Below are positions 1 through 12,374 of a stretch of 64,000 bases of DNA, in pieces; position 1 is the stretch's first letter, and every line of letters starts with the position of its first letter. Made by a program: the position numbers and the translations under genes. Source of the DNA: Cladocopium goreaui. Lineage: Eukaryota; Sar; Dinophyceae; Suessiales; Symbiodiniaceae. Location: the NCBI GenBank assembly GCA_947184155.2, contig CAMXCT020001813.1:335907-399906 (forward strand), in the 5' to 3' direction. The notes below the pieces were generated by a model that made no database searches, was not told the DNA's origin, and saw only the letters and a program-made list of their open reading frames with translations.

Positions 1-90
1 TAATTTCCACTATATTATATTACTATATTAACGATATAACTTTTATAAGAAAAAAAACATTGTGATTTTCACCAAAGCTTGGATTTCCAG

Positions 91-584
91 GAACCAGGTG
101 AAGCTGCACGAGGCGATGCTCTTCCTGCTCCATGCCCGACCCAAGGCGCGGAAAAGATTCATGGTGGGTCAATGTGGGCCAATGTGGATGTCGAATCAAA
201 TTATGATGGTTAATGATGGTTAATGATGGATAAATTATGGATGAATGATGGATAAATGAATCACAATCCCTGTATGTTGCACGAAGTTGGAAAAAATTCA
301 ACCAGTTCTCCTATCAATTTTTGTCAGCGCTAGGTGAATGGTGGGTAAAAATTGGAATTTCAGAATATTTGAACATTCGGAACCCCCATGAGATGCAGGG
401 CTGGGTATTGCGCAAGGTAAATGGTAGTAGATGGCTCACTCAGAACATATATCGCCATGCTCAAGATTGAGCGATGAAACCAGAAAGATTGGGGATGCTC
501 GAAAGAAAACTGAAAAAACATGAAATAGTTCCCCAGCCCAGCCTAAAACGGAGGCTGCTGCTGCAACAGATGGATCTTCCGCAG
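91..584 (+). CDS. Fragment of an unrecognised multi-exon gene (three candidate exons)
   Basis: Three GC-rich islands have plausible splice borders and compatible phases. Exon 91-163 follows a TTTCCAG acceptor, reads NQVKLHEAMLFLLHARPK and on, and stops at a GTGGGT donor. Exon 399-416 (six codons, GWVLRK) lies between a CAG acceptor and GTAAAT donor. Exon 542-584 (PKTEAAAATDGSSA) follows CAG and would end at a GA donor. The gene probably begins left of the window. I recognise no family; the translated part is basic, then Ala/Thr-rich. Each exon is short, so chance is a real alternative. The exon model is inference; only the open frames and the splice-like dinucleotides are seen. Confidence 0.35.
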
Positions 585-2160
585 GAATAATGAAGCTAGA
601 ACTGTCCATCTTTGTACGCAATGTATTATATACAGATGGATATGAATGATTCTTAATTCATGCTTTCAACCTCTGGTTTCAGGACCAGATTAGGTGGGGT
701 CGTCATAGTGATGTAATCAAGAGATGGTTGATGTAGAAGTGGAATTCTCATCATCCACTCTGTAAACTGTTTTGACAATCACCAACACTATTGTCCCCAA
801 AAATTTCAATGTCATTCCTTTCCCCAATAATAGGCACCCTCGGAAACAAGTTTATTACTGGCTTTGTTCATTTTGGCACCCCATACCCTCCGGCCTCCGG
901 TAAGTAGACATGGCAGTGGACAGTACACCATTTTCTTCAATGATTTCCCGTTAAAAACCTCCATGGAGTAGATCAAAAGAAGACTTCCCTTCCCATGGAT
1001 TGATTACCGAAGGGTAAAGGGATGTAAAAGGGATGTTTATTGATAGATGGATGGGATTTTCATTGCCAGCTTCAACCAGTGACAGGACTTGACGCAGCAG
1101 GGTACCCCAGAAATATGGGTCAGAAATGGGATCTTTTGTCATCAAAAACCATGGGATACCATGGGGGCATTAAACCAACTATTTGCAGGGATATAATGGG
1201 ATATGATTAGACTATAACACCAACAAAATAATATGGCTTGGCAAAAAATGGTTTACAAGCCATGGGATTCTTGGGTGCCCTCTTCTCAGACAGAGGCTGG
1301 CTTCTGTTCAAAAAGATGTTAGTCGAGATGGAAGCAACGAACAACGAGATGGGGTTGACCATGACAAGTTGGACGTTTTTTTTCACCATTTAACATGAGA
1401 ATATCGCGAAGAAAGGTCTGTTTCTAGACCAATTCTGATTCCAGATGGTCACCAGGGTTATTCCAGACCATGCGGATCAAGAAAACCGTGAACATCTACT
1501 GGGCCCTTGTCAAAGCGCCGATTTCCTTGTTTATTTTTGTTCATCACAGCATTTCTGGGGGTTTCAAACCCCCATTCTTGGTGAAATGCTCCCACTGTTG
1601 CATCCACTGATGGGATTTGAGCAGTGTTCAAAACCATGGTGGGTTGATAGGGGATTATACTACCCAGTATATTGGGGCGAATAATCCAATAGGGAAATCC
1701 CGTTCTTGACCATCCAATAGGGTCAGGGGTACCAGTGGGAGCTGAGGAAATGGGAGCTGAAGGAGCTGAAACAGCTCCTACTAGACCCAGCGGGGGCACT
1801 GAAAGGGTTTCGGCAGTCTTGGGTCCTGGAAACCTTGGGTCCCACGCACTACTTTTAGATGGGGGTTCCATCAGGGATTTACAATGGAAAATCCTATTAA
1901 AATGAATGATTTGGAGGTACCCCTATTTCAGGAAACCCATTATTTGTATGCATAGCATCACAAAAGTAGCTGGGGGTGCTGCAACTGTGCCACCACAGAA
2001 TCACTAGAGTTCACCTGGGCTACTTCACCAAGTCATGTGGCGGGATGGTCCGTATGCCATTCCTGAAAGAATTCACTCTGGGTCTGATTTAGTTGAGCCT
2101 AAATTCTGTTATTAACATCCCAACCACTGGGGTTATCTATCTTATCCTGCGGATTTCTAT
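585..2160. other. Stretch with no supported gene
   Basis: AT-rich sequence resembling intron or spacer. It carries several ATGGGAT-type words and an imperfect GGAGCTGA repeat near 1736-1775. The open frames on both strands here have no coding-like composition or splice-site support. Confidence 0.5.
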
Positions 2161-2189
2161 CGGCTTGATATCTTCCACGGATCCATTGG

Positions 2190-2425
2190 AGATCCACACC
2201 TTGGCTGTGCCGGCCTGCAGCCTGTTTCAGACGCCCGTGACCGGCGATCTCCCGCTCGGCGTTTCTCCTTTCGCTCGCGCCATGGTCCCAGGTATCGTCT
2301 TGGCGCCCCAGTGCAGCGCTCAACCGGATGAGATCATGGAGGATGTCCCAAGCTTTCCAGAGCAGTTGCTGGACGAATTTCTGAATTTCATCCAGTTTCG
2401 AAGAAACCACGATAATCAACACTAG
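2190..2425 (+). CDS. Candidate exon, strand uncertain
   Basis: A GC-rich island open on both strands. The + reading contains IHTLAVPACSLFQTPVTGD and PDEIMEDVPSFPEQLLDEF, ends in a TAG at 2423-2425, and agrees with the orientation of most genes here. The - reading is also helix-like (contains EIQKFVQQLLWKAWDILHDL). No chained neighbouring exon settles the strand, and no family is recognised. If + is right, this may be the last exon of the gene that starts left of position 91. Confidence 0.3.
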
Positions 2426-2638
2426 GGTTGATAGATCTTTCCGCAAAACATAGACAGTTTGACACCATTTTTGAGCAAATCTAGTGGGTATGTGGGTACA
2501 TGTGGGTATCCACACAAGGAATCTCCAAGGATTTTTAATTTTGTTTGTTTGTTGGAAGATCATCCTCGATCTGGGTGCTTTGACGATGGCACGAAAATCA
2601 GAATCAATCCATTGATCTTTTTGAACTGCCAAACCAAG

Positions 2639-3692
2639 GGGGCTCTTCGTGGGTCCCAACGTCACTTGCTCGGTCCAACCACAACTGGAGGAGGATTTGG
2701 AGAGCGTTGTTCCTGGTGCTCTGGAGGAGGTCGGTTGTATCAACAAGGATTGGCCGCTTGACCAAGTGATCCAACTTATAGGGGACCAAAAAATCCCCAC
2801 CAGAGTGATAAACCCACCAGTGGTATGGTTTATGGATGTTTATAGTATTATAGAATATTATAGATGTTTATACTATGCACCACTGGTGCTTTTATACCAA
2901 TCCCCAGAGGTTCACAGTGCCTGAAGCAGGCGAGATTTCGAAACTCCTACCATTCATGGACCGGCTTCGACTTGGACATTCCCCGCTCTCCGAATCGGGT
3001 CCTGCACGAAGACAAGCAATGCGAGATGAAGCAGTTCCTCACGAAACTCCAGGTTCGATACATATTTTTTTGAGCACCGGGATTGCCCAATCTTGGTTGG
3101 GAAATACCCATGTTCAAGATGGTAGAAGGGGATTTTCGAGTGCCAAAATGCTGAAATTCTTTCAAAAACTACTTGGTGATCATCCACAATTGACCCAGTG
3201 GTAAACTGATTTGGATCTTGAAGTTCGAAGAAACGAATGCATAGATTTTGTTCTTGAAAGCCAGGGAATGGATTCTGTCATTCATATCCAGCATCTGATT
3301 GCAACTTTTAATACCATTCTTATAGCTTGTCTACCAAATTTGGTTTGTCAAGTCCCACATCATTGGGGAAACAATGGGAAACAAATCCTATGTAACTAAC
3401 CATTTCGGGGTTATGGTTATATTATATATATATATTTTATAACCATTTTCAATTATGGGCTAACCACATAATGATAGTTCCCACACGTTGAATTGCATCA
3501 TGTCATTATGCATTGGATAGTCCCCAGATTAGACTCACGTAATCAGCCGCCCCATGTCGAGGAGAAGAAGCATGTCTTGAAGACTGTTGTTGGGATGAAG
3601 CGAAAGAACGACTTTGGAGACAGGGAACTTTTTAGCCAGACACGTTTTTTTTTGTGTATTTTGCAGGCTTCGACGGATTTAATGCATCACAT
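2639..3692 (+). CDS. Candidate exons of an unrecognised gene
   Basis: Exon-like islands on the + strand. The first, 2639 to about 2797 after an AAG acceptor, contains LEEDLESVVPGALEEVGCIN and has no clear donor. The second, 2917-3052 (or from 2910), contains FRNSYHSWTGFDLDIPRSP and ends at a CAG/GTTCG donor. The third, 3547 to about 3639 after a CAG acceptor, contains PPHVEEKKHVLKTVVGMKRK and joins the second in phase 0. A last piece, about 3667-3694, ends at a strong GTATGT donor; the gap before it would be an implausibly short intron, so that part of the model is doubtful. The codons look protein-coding and the protein would be mixed-charge and soluble. No family is recognised. A (TA)/(CA) tract follows at 3720-3800. 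Confidence 0.4.
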
Positions 3693-3849
3693 AGGTATGT
3701 ACGTATGTACAGAGATATATTTCAATATATATATATATACACACGCATACACATACACGCCCACATACACATATATACATATTCAATCATATTCATATTC
3801 GAGTCGCTTCGCGACGAGAACTGCCCGCACCCAGGGAATAGGAGAGAGA

Positions 3850-4060
3850 GGAAAGAAGCGGGCCTATTTGGCCGTCCTTGGCCTTAAGTTGGGCCGAACA
3901 GGAGCTCACTTGGGCCCAACTTCGGCGTAGCTGGCTCCAACTTGGCCTCCAAAATAAAATGGCGCAACTTGGGCACATTGGGCTTAGCATGCGCAACTTG
4001 GTCCTGGGGGAGCTGGCCCGTTGGGCAGTCCTGGCTGAGATCTAGGAGCTCCAGCCCCTG
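3850..4060. repeat. Patch rich in AACTTGGGCCC-like words
   Basis: The 11-base word AACTTGGGCCC and its complement recur here in variants and again, more densely, at 5460-6130. The patches look like two pieces of one degenerate low-copy repeat family. No coding frame survives across them. Confidence 0.5.
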
Positions 4061-4280
4061 AGGTGCAGGTCTACTTTTTGATTTTTTTGAAGAGGACCCA
4101 AGGGGGTCAGACCCTTGAATTTTATCTCATTCCAATTTCAGGTCAGGCCTGTTGATTTTATCTTTGGAAGGTTGGGCCTTTGAATTTTATTTTCATCCTA
4201 CTCGAGGTTTGGTACTTTTTTTTTAAAGGAGGGTTCAGCCTTAGCTTTAACCTACACCTTTGATTGGAGAGGGAAAAATG

Positions 4281-5290
4281 CCAACCTTGATTGAAGAAAG
4301 CCCCTGCAAAACTGGCATCAATCACAGGTGCATGAAGCTTATTTTGTTGAGCATTGCTGACGTGTTTATCAAACTCAACGTTCAAAGCAAGTCTCCCCAC
4401 CTTGAAACCTTATGGTTTTTGATTTTTAACGTCAAGATATTGAAATTGACCCAGACAAAAAGGCTGCCGAATCCTGTGCTTCGACCTAGCGGGGCGAAGG
4501 TTGGAGGAAAAACCAAGAACAAAAAATACCCATGCCCCCAACCCTGATAGATGAACCCCTCTGCAAAACAGGCATCAAACAAAGGTGCACAAAAATTATT
4601 TTCTTGGGAGAGTTATGACATGTTTCTCTAGCTTTAGCACCGCTGAAGCCCTGTCATCATTATCTTGAAATCAATTTTTGTTGAACTTTCACATCAAGGA
4701 CAAATATTGAAATTAATCCAAAATACAGGCTACCACATCCTGGATACCAACATCTCACCCGGTCCACCTTCTGCTCCGGGATAGTTGCTTTGACCTAGCG
4801 GGGCGCTTGGCCAGAAACGCAGGAAATAAAATCTGTGTCCCCAACCTTGAGATATTAACCCCTCTGCAAATCAAACAAAAGGTGCACTAAGTTTATTTGT
4901 TTGGGACAGTTCTGAAATGTGTACTTGTATTAAATAGGGAACAAATCCAAATCCAGAACAAAGTCTCCTCACTGAAATCCATTGTTTTTGAACTTGCATA
5001 TCAAGGACAAATACTGAAATTGATCCCAAAAGAAGGCTACCAAATCCTGGAAACCAACATCTCACATTGTCCAATCTTTGCTCTGGAATGGTTTGGGCCT
5101 AGCGGAGCGAAGCTTGGAGGGAAAGCCTGAAAATAACATCTGTGTCCGTTAACCTTGATAGATGCATCTCTTTTAAAAAACTGGCATCAAAGGTGCGCAA
5201 AACTTGTTTTCTTGGGAAGTTGTGACAGGTTTATCAACTTTATCTCGGTTCAAAACTCTTTCAAAGTGTCGGACACCTTATCTAAGGCAT
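4281..5290. repeat. Diverged ~260-310 bp tandem repeat, four units
   Basis: Units begin with CCAACCTTGAT-like sequence at 4281, 4538, 4841 and 5150. Each continues through CTCTGCAAAA, a CATCAA...GGTGCAC stretch, GACATGTTT and a CTAGCGGGGCG block in the same order. Identity between units looks moderate, so the duplication is old. No coding frame is shared by all units. Confidence 0.75.
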
Positions 5291-5459
5291 GCAGAAAAAA
5301 CACCGAGGGCTAAAATCCAGGAGGTCCATGGTTAAACGAGATTCACTGATCAAACATATACCTGTTCCAGATCCACAACATGCTCAAATATTTTGAGGAG
5401 CCTGACCTTTGGCCATTTTAGAAGGTGCAACATGCTCCAGGCAGAAATCTGCGGTTTAC

Positions 5460-6130
5460 GCATGCTAGACTTGGGCCCCTTAGATTTATCCATCCAGAAG
5501 GGCTCAGAAGGGGTCTGCTGGGGTCAGGCCCCCCTGTAAAACAGCCAGTTGGTCTACTATTTCAGGGGTTGGACCCCCCTGCCACCCAACGGGCGCAATA
5601 CAGGTCCAATGTGGGCAACATGGCCTTGCACGAACATTACAGCCAAAAAATGTTGGAAGTAGCGGTAAACATGCAAGTCTTGAGCGTGTTGCATTGAGTC
5701 CGCAAAATAAGTTGGGCCCGCTTGGACCTGGGCTGCTCCTAAAGGGGCCCAACTTCGCCCAGGCCCAAATTGCGCTATCTTGGACCCAACTGGATGTCGG
5801 GCTGAAGTTGGGCCCAAGTGAAGCCACGTGATGCACATGGAAGTCCAAATCATGTCCAAAGTGGTGCAACTTGGGACCCTTTGGCGACAGCTTCACGGGC
5901 CCGACGGAGACACAACACTTCAAACGAAGCATCATCGACAGCAAAAAAACGTGGACAATACCAGTGAGAATGGGCGTTTTGAGGATTTCGGATTGGGCAT
6001 TTTGAAGCCATATGGGGCCGAAGTTGCTCCCAAATGGGTCCAAGTTGGGGCTTGCTGGCCGAAGTTGACCTCAAGTGGAGCCGATGTTGCGCAGGTCGGA
6101 TCGAAACGGTGCATTTGGGCGATGCGGGGC
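5460..6130. repeat. Second patch of AACTTGGGCCC-like words
   Basis: Dense direct and inverted copies of the words seen at 3850-4060 (AAGTTGGGCCC at 5709-5719, GGGCCCAACTTCG at 5746-5758, AAGTTGGGCCCAA near 5805). The overlapping open frames on both strands follow from this repetitive GC-rich composition and are not called as genes. Confidence 0.5.
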
Positions 6131-6439
6131 CGATATGCAACATATGCAAATTACCGCAGTCCTCCGCACTTTCTGGCAGCCGGCTGGGTCGAACATGTTT
6201 GTGCCAGGTCCATTCGTATCACTCGCTGCTAAAGTACCACACGGTCTGGGACCTTCGGTGCGGGCGGACTTGTTCATGTTTGTATGCAATGCATGACTAA
6301 AAGCCTATACTATATTCAAGGAAGAGCGATCCTTTTCGCAGGAGATTTGCCACAGAGCCACCAAGGAGAAGACGCGAACGACTCGAGAGCTGCTTATTTT
6401 CCGAACTTCATGTCTAAGCTGTTCGGGCAAAACTAGTGA

Positions 6440-7060
6440 TGTATAGTTAGTGTAGTTGCGACTGGTGCCGAAAAGGCAGCCTTGCCTGTGGCGCAGGCAC
6501 TTTGAGCAGAAAATTTCAGGAATTGATCTGTGGGTCTTCCTGATTCTTTGATAATTTCTGACCCCTTTGCCAGTTTCAGTAAGTTGGCAATTGGGCAGAT
6601 GGTCTTTTCCGCAGCTGGTGCCAAAACAGCAGCGATGCTTCTGCGCCAGCGCTTTTAGAAGAGAATGTCAGGAATTGATCTGTGGGTCTTCCTGACTCTC
6701 TGGTCCTGTCTGACCCCTTTGCCAGTTTCAGTAACTTGGCAATTGGGCAGATGGTCTTTGATGCTGCTGCGTCAGCACTTTTAGGCAAAAAATCAGGAAT
6801 TGATCTGTGGGTCTTCCTGATTCTCTGATCATTTCTGACCCTTTGCCAGTTTCAGCAACTTGGCAATTGGGAAGATGGTCTTTTCCGCAGCTGGTGCCAA
6901 AACAGCAGCAATGCTGTTGTGCGTCAGACGTTTAAGGAGAGAATTTCAGGAATTGATCTGTGGGTCTTCCTGATTTTCAAACCTTTCAGCCAGTTTTGGT
7001 AACTCGGCAACTCGGTGGTTGCTGTCTTTAGGATGGTGCCTAAAAGCCGCTTGCTGCTGT
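6440..7060. repeat. Tandem repeat, four units of ~125-153 bp
   Basis: The word GGAATTGATCTGTGGGTCTT starts at 6519, 6671, 6796 and 6949 (spacings 152, 125 and 153). Each copy is followed by TTCCTGA, a CCTTTGCCAGTTTCAG-like block and, in three copies, TTGGCAATTGGG. Three units are close copies and the fourth is more diverged. The Ala/Ser-rich - strand open frames are repeat products. Confidence 0.85.
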
Positions 7061-7520
7061 GCAATGACAGATCAAGGTCCTTCAAGAAAAGCACAATGAA
7101 TCTAACCTGACCCAGGCGACAACTGTTGCAAAGATGAATTTACCTCATAATTTCCAGGTTTCCAACTTTGCCATGTTGTTTTTTTTGGGAGTTGCTATTG
7201 CTGGGGGTGGAGCAATCCAGCACTCCTCTGAGGAACTCTTTGAGAAGTACGAGTTCAACAACCATGTGCCTTCGCTGCCAGCAGAAGTTTTGCGCGCAGG
7301 ATGTGTTTCCAAAAAAGTATAGGAGGAAAACGCAATTGGTCGCGAATTTCACGGGATTCACTGGAGTGCGATGCGCGGAAAAATTGTGGCAAGAAATTGA
7401 GGGTTTGGCGCTTTCGCCCAATGAATCTATCTATTTCTGCTAATTAACCAGCTAGTCGTCTTTCCACAAATTTGAATCCTCTTGCAATTCCCCTATGAAC
7501 CCCCCACACACACACACACA

Positions 7521-8026
7521 CTTGCTCAGAACAGTCTTTGCGAATTTTGATGTGGAATGCATCTTACGTGCAAAAACACTCCAATTAAACCTGACAGGAA
7601 AGAAGGATCGAAATGTAACATATCCATCTGAACCAAATCGTTCCCTCTATTGACAGCTGAGAAATACAGATTGCGAAAACCGTACAGGCACTGAGATGAC
7701 ATGGAAAGAAAACTGAGCGTTTGGGTTTGGTTTTGACGGAAAAAGGAATCGGCAAGGTGGTTCTTGGGTTAGCCACGTCCCATCACGGAAACAAAAGCTG
7801 ATGCAGGTACGTCCAGCTGGCCAAGCTGGATATCCCATTTCACTGGTAGCTTCGTTGGAGACAGTCCCAGTGAAATGCTGTGTCCCCCTGCTTGAAATGA
7901 AATGAAATAGTGCCGACAAAAATCAGGGAAGTTTTCCATCGTTTCCCGCGTCAGAAACAAAATGAAGAAGGACCAGGTAAAATCGGAAGTAGAAGTTTTA
8001 CATCTTTTCAGATGGTTCACACACAC
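7521..8026. repeat. Direct repeat copy A (downstream pseudo-LTR of the retroelement)
   Basis: About 500 bp matching 12449-12988 in the same orientation with few substitutions and small indels: copy B has ~20 extra bases near 12530 and a 5-base insertion near 12691. Both copies are bounded by CA dinucleotide runs. Copy A lies 3' of the reverse-transcriptase frame, so it is likely the element's 3' untranslated end. Confidence 0.85.
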
Positions 8027-8050
8027 GCCCTGCTGACGCAGGGCTTTTTT
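8027..8050. other. Perfect 7-bp hairpin followed by six T
   Basis: GCCCTGC, loop TGAC, GCAGGGC (8027-8044), then TTTTTT (8045-8050) on the + strand. It sits exactly at the edge of repeat copy A and is absent at the matching edge of copy B. It looks like a terminator, but its role here is unknown and it may be coincidental. Confidence 0.5.
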
Positions 8051-8138
8051 GATACATGGACAGGTGAGTCACGCTCTGATACGGTCAGCTGGTATCGGAT
8101 TATGTAATTAAAAAACAGTGACAAGTTAATTACCAACC

Positions 8139-11100
8139 TCACTCAAGAGTTAACGTGCAGCTCGCGCCCGATCTAGTCGGAGATCTCCGAGATGTCATCC
8201 AGTTCATGATTCTGAGCATGTTGGGCAAGAGTCTGCGAAGTGATAGACAAATGGCTGGCAAGGTGGGCCAGGTCGATTGCCGAGAAAAGCTGGATGGGAT
8301 TGGCATTTGGATCTGCGGAAAGAGTTTCGAGCTTCTCAAGGTTCGGTGCATTATCTGCGTTGAAATGGTGTGGAGTTCCTCATTGGGAAAACCAGCCAAA
8401 GTATACAAGTGAATTAATTGGTCGAGCCCTTGTCGAACACGAAAGTCGGGAAATGCCCCTTTGACAACGATGTGGCAACGAGAACGAAATCCGCTAAGAA
8501 GCACTTTGGGTGGAGAAGCCGAGAACGGAGACAAGACTTGTGATATGTTGGTGGGACCTTGATAGATCAGTTCCAATGGTTTTGTTTCCAGCATGAAACC
8601 GAGGAATCCTTCATCCAGCAGTACTTCATATGGTGGAAGGTCACGAAGACGTGAGTCACCAAAGATGAGGCGGTTGTCAGCATATGTGATATGTCGGATG
8701 AATAAGTGGTGATTGCAAAGAATTTGTTTGAAGTTGATGGACCAGATTTGTTTGCTGATGGAGACAACCATGAGGCAGAGTGCTGGAGATAGTGGACTGC
8801 CCATGGGGCTGCCACTGTCGAATGCATTTTTGGCCCAGAGCAAACGTCTGCATTTTCAATGCTGACTTGAGTACAGTAAATCAGGAACATCTTTGATGAT
8901 GATCTTTCTGGTGACGTTAAGTCGACGGAAGGTGCGTCCCTTGATGATGTCGCCTGGATTGTTCGTGTTTCCTGGATAAACCGAGAATGCTTCGTTGTCA
9001 GAAACATCCATGTGAGGTCTCAGGAAATCCAAGAGCATGAACCATGCACCGATGAAGCGATCTTGATCAATGCTGTTGAAGAAACCAGCAAGGTCTTGAT
9101 TGACCAGAATGAGATCTGCGTCAACGGGTGCTGATTTGAGGATGGATAGGAGTGTGTATACATCCCCGGAAGCAAAGTGATTTGGACATGCCACTGGGAT
9201 CAGTTGAAAGATCATTCTGGCGAGGATGTTGATCATAGGACGAAACGGGGAGTCCACAAAGGAGATGATGGGTCGGCCACTGCGAAATTCTTTCTTCCTT
9301 TTTGCCAGGATATAACCAGCTGGCAATTGTCGTCCGTGTCCTACCGCCCAAGGGTAGGGTTTTCCATGTTGTCGGTGTAGAAGATCGACAAGCGATGTGA
9401 CGATGGATTCAGGATCTTGGGAGACCGGTTCGAAAATGGAGGGATCCTGAAAAGTTTTTTCAATGGCTTGGTGTACAAGCACGGGCAGTAGATTCTCAAA
9501 GAAGAGGCTTGTTTGTCTTCACAATGGAAGATAGCGCCCTCGAAGGTTTTTTGAAATGAGTTGATGGATGATTTCGTGATGTGACAAGTGACGTGTTTGG
9601 AATGCCCTGTCCACAGATGTTGGCTGAAATCGGAGATCTCTGAGTTTGGCATGGACGGTAGGCCATTTCGCTTTGTCCAGCCGTGAAGCCCAAGTTTGAG
9701 CTGGTTTTGGTATTCCTTTTTGGAAGGAAATACCTTGTTCAACAAGGAGCCTTCGGCAATGACAGCCAACTCCTCTGGTACGAGTGAGTGAAGTAGTGAA
9801 CCTGCTAAGACCCAGTGAGGATCTGGTGGATCGAGAGCAGCTGTTTTGAAAGGTTCCCACTTTTTGCAACAACACGTTGCAGGTTGTGTGGTGTACCAGT
9901 CCGCGATGGCCTGCTTGTGATTGCAGAGTTGGTCCAGAACAGCTGCATGTTTGATGAAGACCATCTTGAAAGATGGTGTGTGGCATGGAACTTGGTATGG
10001 AAGAACTTGGAGGTGCCACTTTCGTAGGAACTGTTTCAATTGTTGTTGGAGATTGGGAGTGAGGGACCATGGGGCACGGAGTGCCGTTGCTCGTGGAGCA
10101 GGTTTTCCTTTGCACCATTTGATGGACGCATCGATTGCATTCAGTGACAGGGTGCGGAAGGGCTCCTGGATGTTGCTTGCCAAACGACGGAGAGCATAGC
10201 AGAGGGTGAGACCCCCATCATTGGACCGCAGCATTTTGGTCTGTTCAAATCTGGCTCTCGTGTTGGACCCTAAAGCGTGGATGATGGTCCAAGGTTCCAG
10301 TCGGTTTTGAAACCGTTCTGATGTCAAGATCTGACGAACAAGTGTTGGAGTGAACTTGTGTTTGGCTCGACGCCATAACGTGGCCAGACCAAACTGAGCG
10401 TTTGTGTTCAAGGCAAGTTTCTTGAGGATGTCTTTCTTGGGGTGAAAGAATTGGCAAATGAAGGGATCTGGGTTGCCATTCTTGAATGATGGCCATTTCA
10501 AGACTGCGATAGTCGGCTCTTTCAGTGTATATTGGGATGGGTGCCCAGATATACAGGTTGTCATGTTCCCGCCAATAGCGTAGGGCAAGCTCGGCTTGTA
10601 CAAGTCGTTCATAGGTGAGTTGAAGATACTTTCTGGAGCGACTGTACTCCCTGTCAAGGGTATGATGCATAGTTGGGCCGATGTAGAACTTGGGCTGCAT
10701 GTTCACAATGTGGGTGAAACGGATGTAGACGCTTTGAGACTGGAAAAATGGTGTTGAGAAAAGGTTGTGGGCATGAAGTGTTGATCCCCACACATGTGTG
10801 AGGTCGGTACATCCTTCCAAAATTGACTTCAGCTTCTGGTTCGGTCGAAGACCATGGATTACGGCAAGCACCATCATGCAGGTTTGGATGATGCGAAAGC
10901 CTTGAAAAAGGTGAACGCTAAGAGTCATGGTGAAGGGTGTCAAAATGTAGATGATAAGGATCATCGAATGGAGAATCTGAAGATGGGATTGAAGCACTTT
11001 GTGCTTAAGCTTTCTGCGAAGCCAGGGAGGTAGTCAATTGGTAAGACTGATAGCCGCAGTCATGGCACGCAGGAGGTTCAACACATCATAGTTTTTGCCC

Positions 11101-11930
11101 AAGAGGCTAACCGGTATGCCCATCATGACAGCCACTCGTTCGACAGTTTCAAGGGCTTCCGACGGCTGATGTGACCACCAAGTTTCGGTCTTGGCAATGT
11201 TTTCAGTGAGAACTTTCCTCTTTGGCTCAGACAGTGGAAATTCTTTGAGCCATTTGGCGAAAGCTCGCGCAGACAAGGTGGTTGGCATGTGTTGAGCCAG
11301 CCATGGATTGACCGTGGAAGGGCAGACCAACAGGCTGGAAGGATCAAATGCTGGTGTTGGTGGAGGTGTTGGGCCCGTTGAGTTGTTCATGAGGGCCCGC
11401 TATATAGGTGTATTCGCAGGGCTAGATGCCGATGGACCCGTTCTGGGTGGTGTAGAGTTGTCACCAGGGTCTTCACTTGCTCTTGGTGAGGTCGAAGGAG
11501 TTGTTTCATGCGGCCATGGCTGGGACAAAGGGACAGAAGGTGTGCCTGGAGAGCACAGTTGTGTTGGTGGACATGGCATCGTCGGTGAGCAGGGTGGAGT
11601 GGCTTGGCGTGATGGTGGAAGATATGGCAAGGTTGGTGGAATTGACGGAGGAGGAGTTGGTGGAAATTGATGAGTTGACCAATTGGTCTGCATCATGGAT
11701 TGGGACGGATTCATCATGCGTCCCATCATATAAGGTCCCGGCTGGTTTAATGCCAACTGAGGTCGAGCCTGAGGGCGCGGCATGTTCTGAAAGTGCAAAA
11801 TCGACGAGTTCATAGGTCCACGCCATCTCGGAAAGAATGGTAGTTCTGGACGAGCAGCATGAACTTGTCCACGTGGTTCGGTTCGATTCCGCACAGGCGC
11901 CGGCGATCGAGAGCGATCAGAGTCAGCCAT
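8139..11930 (-). pseudogene. Penelope-like retroelement: Pro-rich N-terminus, GIY-YIG nuclease, reverse transcriptase (decayed)
   Basis: One long - strand frame, broken. From 11930 a Pro/Ser-rich region runs to a TAG at 11400-11402. The same frame continues to a TGA at 11034-11036 and on into a GIY-YIG-like domain at about 10730-10465: VYI, then FYIG, a following Arg, and LEMAIIQEWQP carrying the expected Glu. Frameshifts near 10470, 9525 and 8865 separate this from the reverse-transcriptase segments. Those show SGRPIISFVDSP (about 9275), NQDLAGFFNSI with the motif A Asp at about 9095, GSPMGSPLSPALC at about 8813, and YADN at about 8678 where YxDD is usual. RPIxS...SP with a GIY-YIG nuclease is typical of Penelope-like elements, and nuclease-before-RT order is that of the permuted (Chlamys/Naiad-type) branch. 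Two stops and three frameshifts mean this copy cannot make the full protein. Confidence 0.85.
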
Positions 11931-12149
11931 GTTTTGACAAACTCGAGATGATCCAACTAGGAAACTGCGAGTTAGATTTCTACAGAGAGAGGTTGTTAAC
12001 AGAAAACCAGAGAAATCTACTTAAACAAGAAGCCAAAACCAAAGTTCAAGAAACACGTCACAAAATAATGAGGTATGCAAAGTAATCAGCAGCAATATCG
12101 TCACTCCCAAGCGCAACTGCAAAATGAAATCAGCGAAATGAAATGTTCT

Positions 12150-12339
12150 ACTAGTAGTAGTAGTAGTAGTAGTAGTAGTAGGAGGTAGGAAGTAGGAAGT
12201 AGGAAGTAGGAAGTAGGAAGTAGTAAGTAGTAAGTAGGAAGTAGTAGTAAGTAGTAGTAAGTAGTAGTAAGTAGTAGTAAGTAGTAGTAAGTAGTATTAA
12301 GGTGTAGTAGTAGTAGTCGTCGTCGTCGTCGTCGTCGTG

Positions 12340-12374
<35 letters not shown>

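Noticed and set aside
1458-1871. 137-codon Pro/Ser-rich - strand frame
   Set aside because: It overlaps imperfect GGAGCTGA repeats and has no splice or composition support.
2099-2800. 233-codon - strand frame
   Set aside because: It spans two islands that read equally well or better on + with splice-like borders; treated as antisense, although the strand of 2190-2425 remains open.
7521-8026. Hammerhead ribozyme in the pseudo-LTR, as found in some Penelope-like elements
   Set aside because: CTGATGCAGG- and CTGACGCGGGAAAC-like words occur, but neither has the full CTGANGA...GAAA core with pairing stems.
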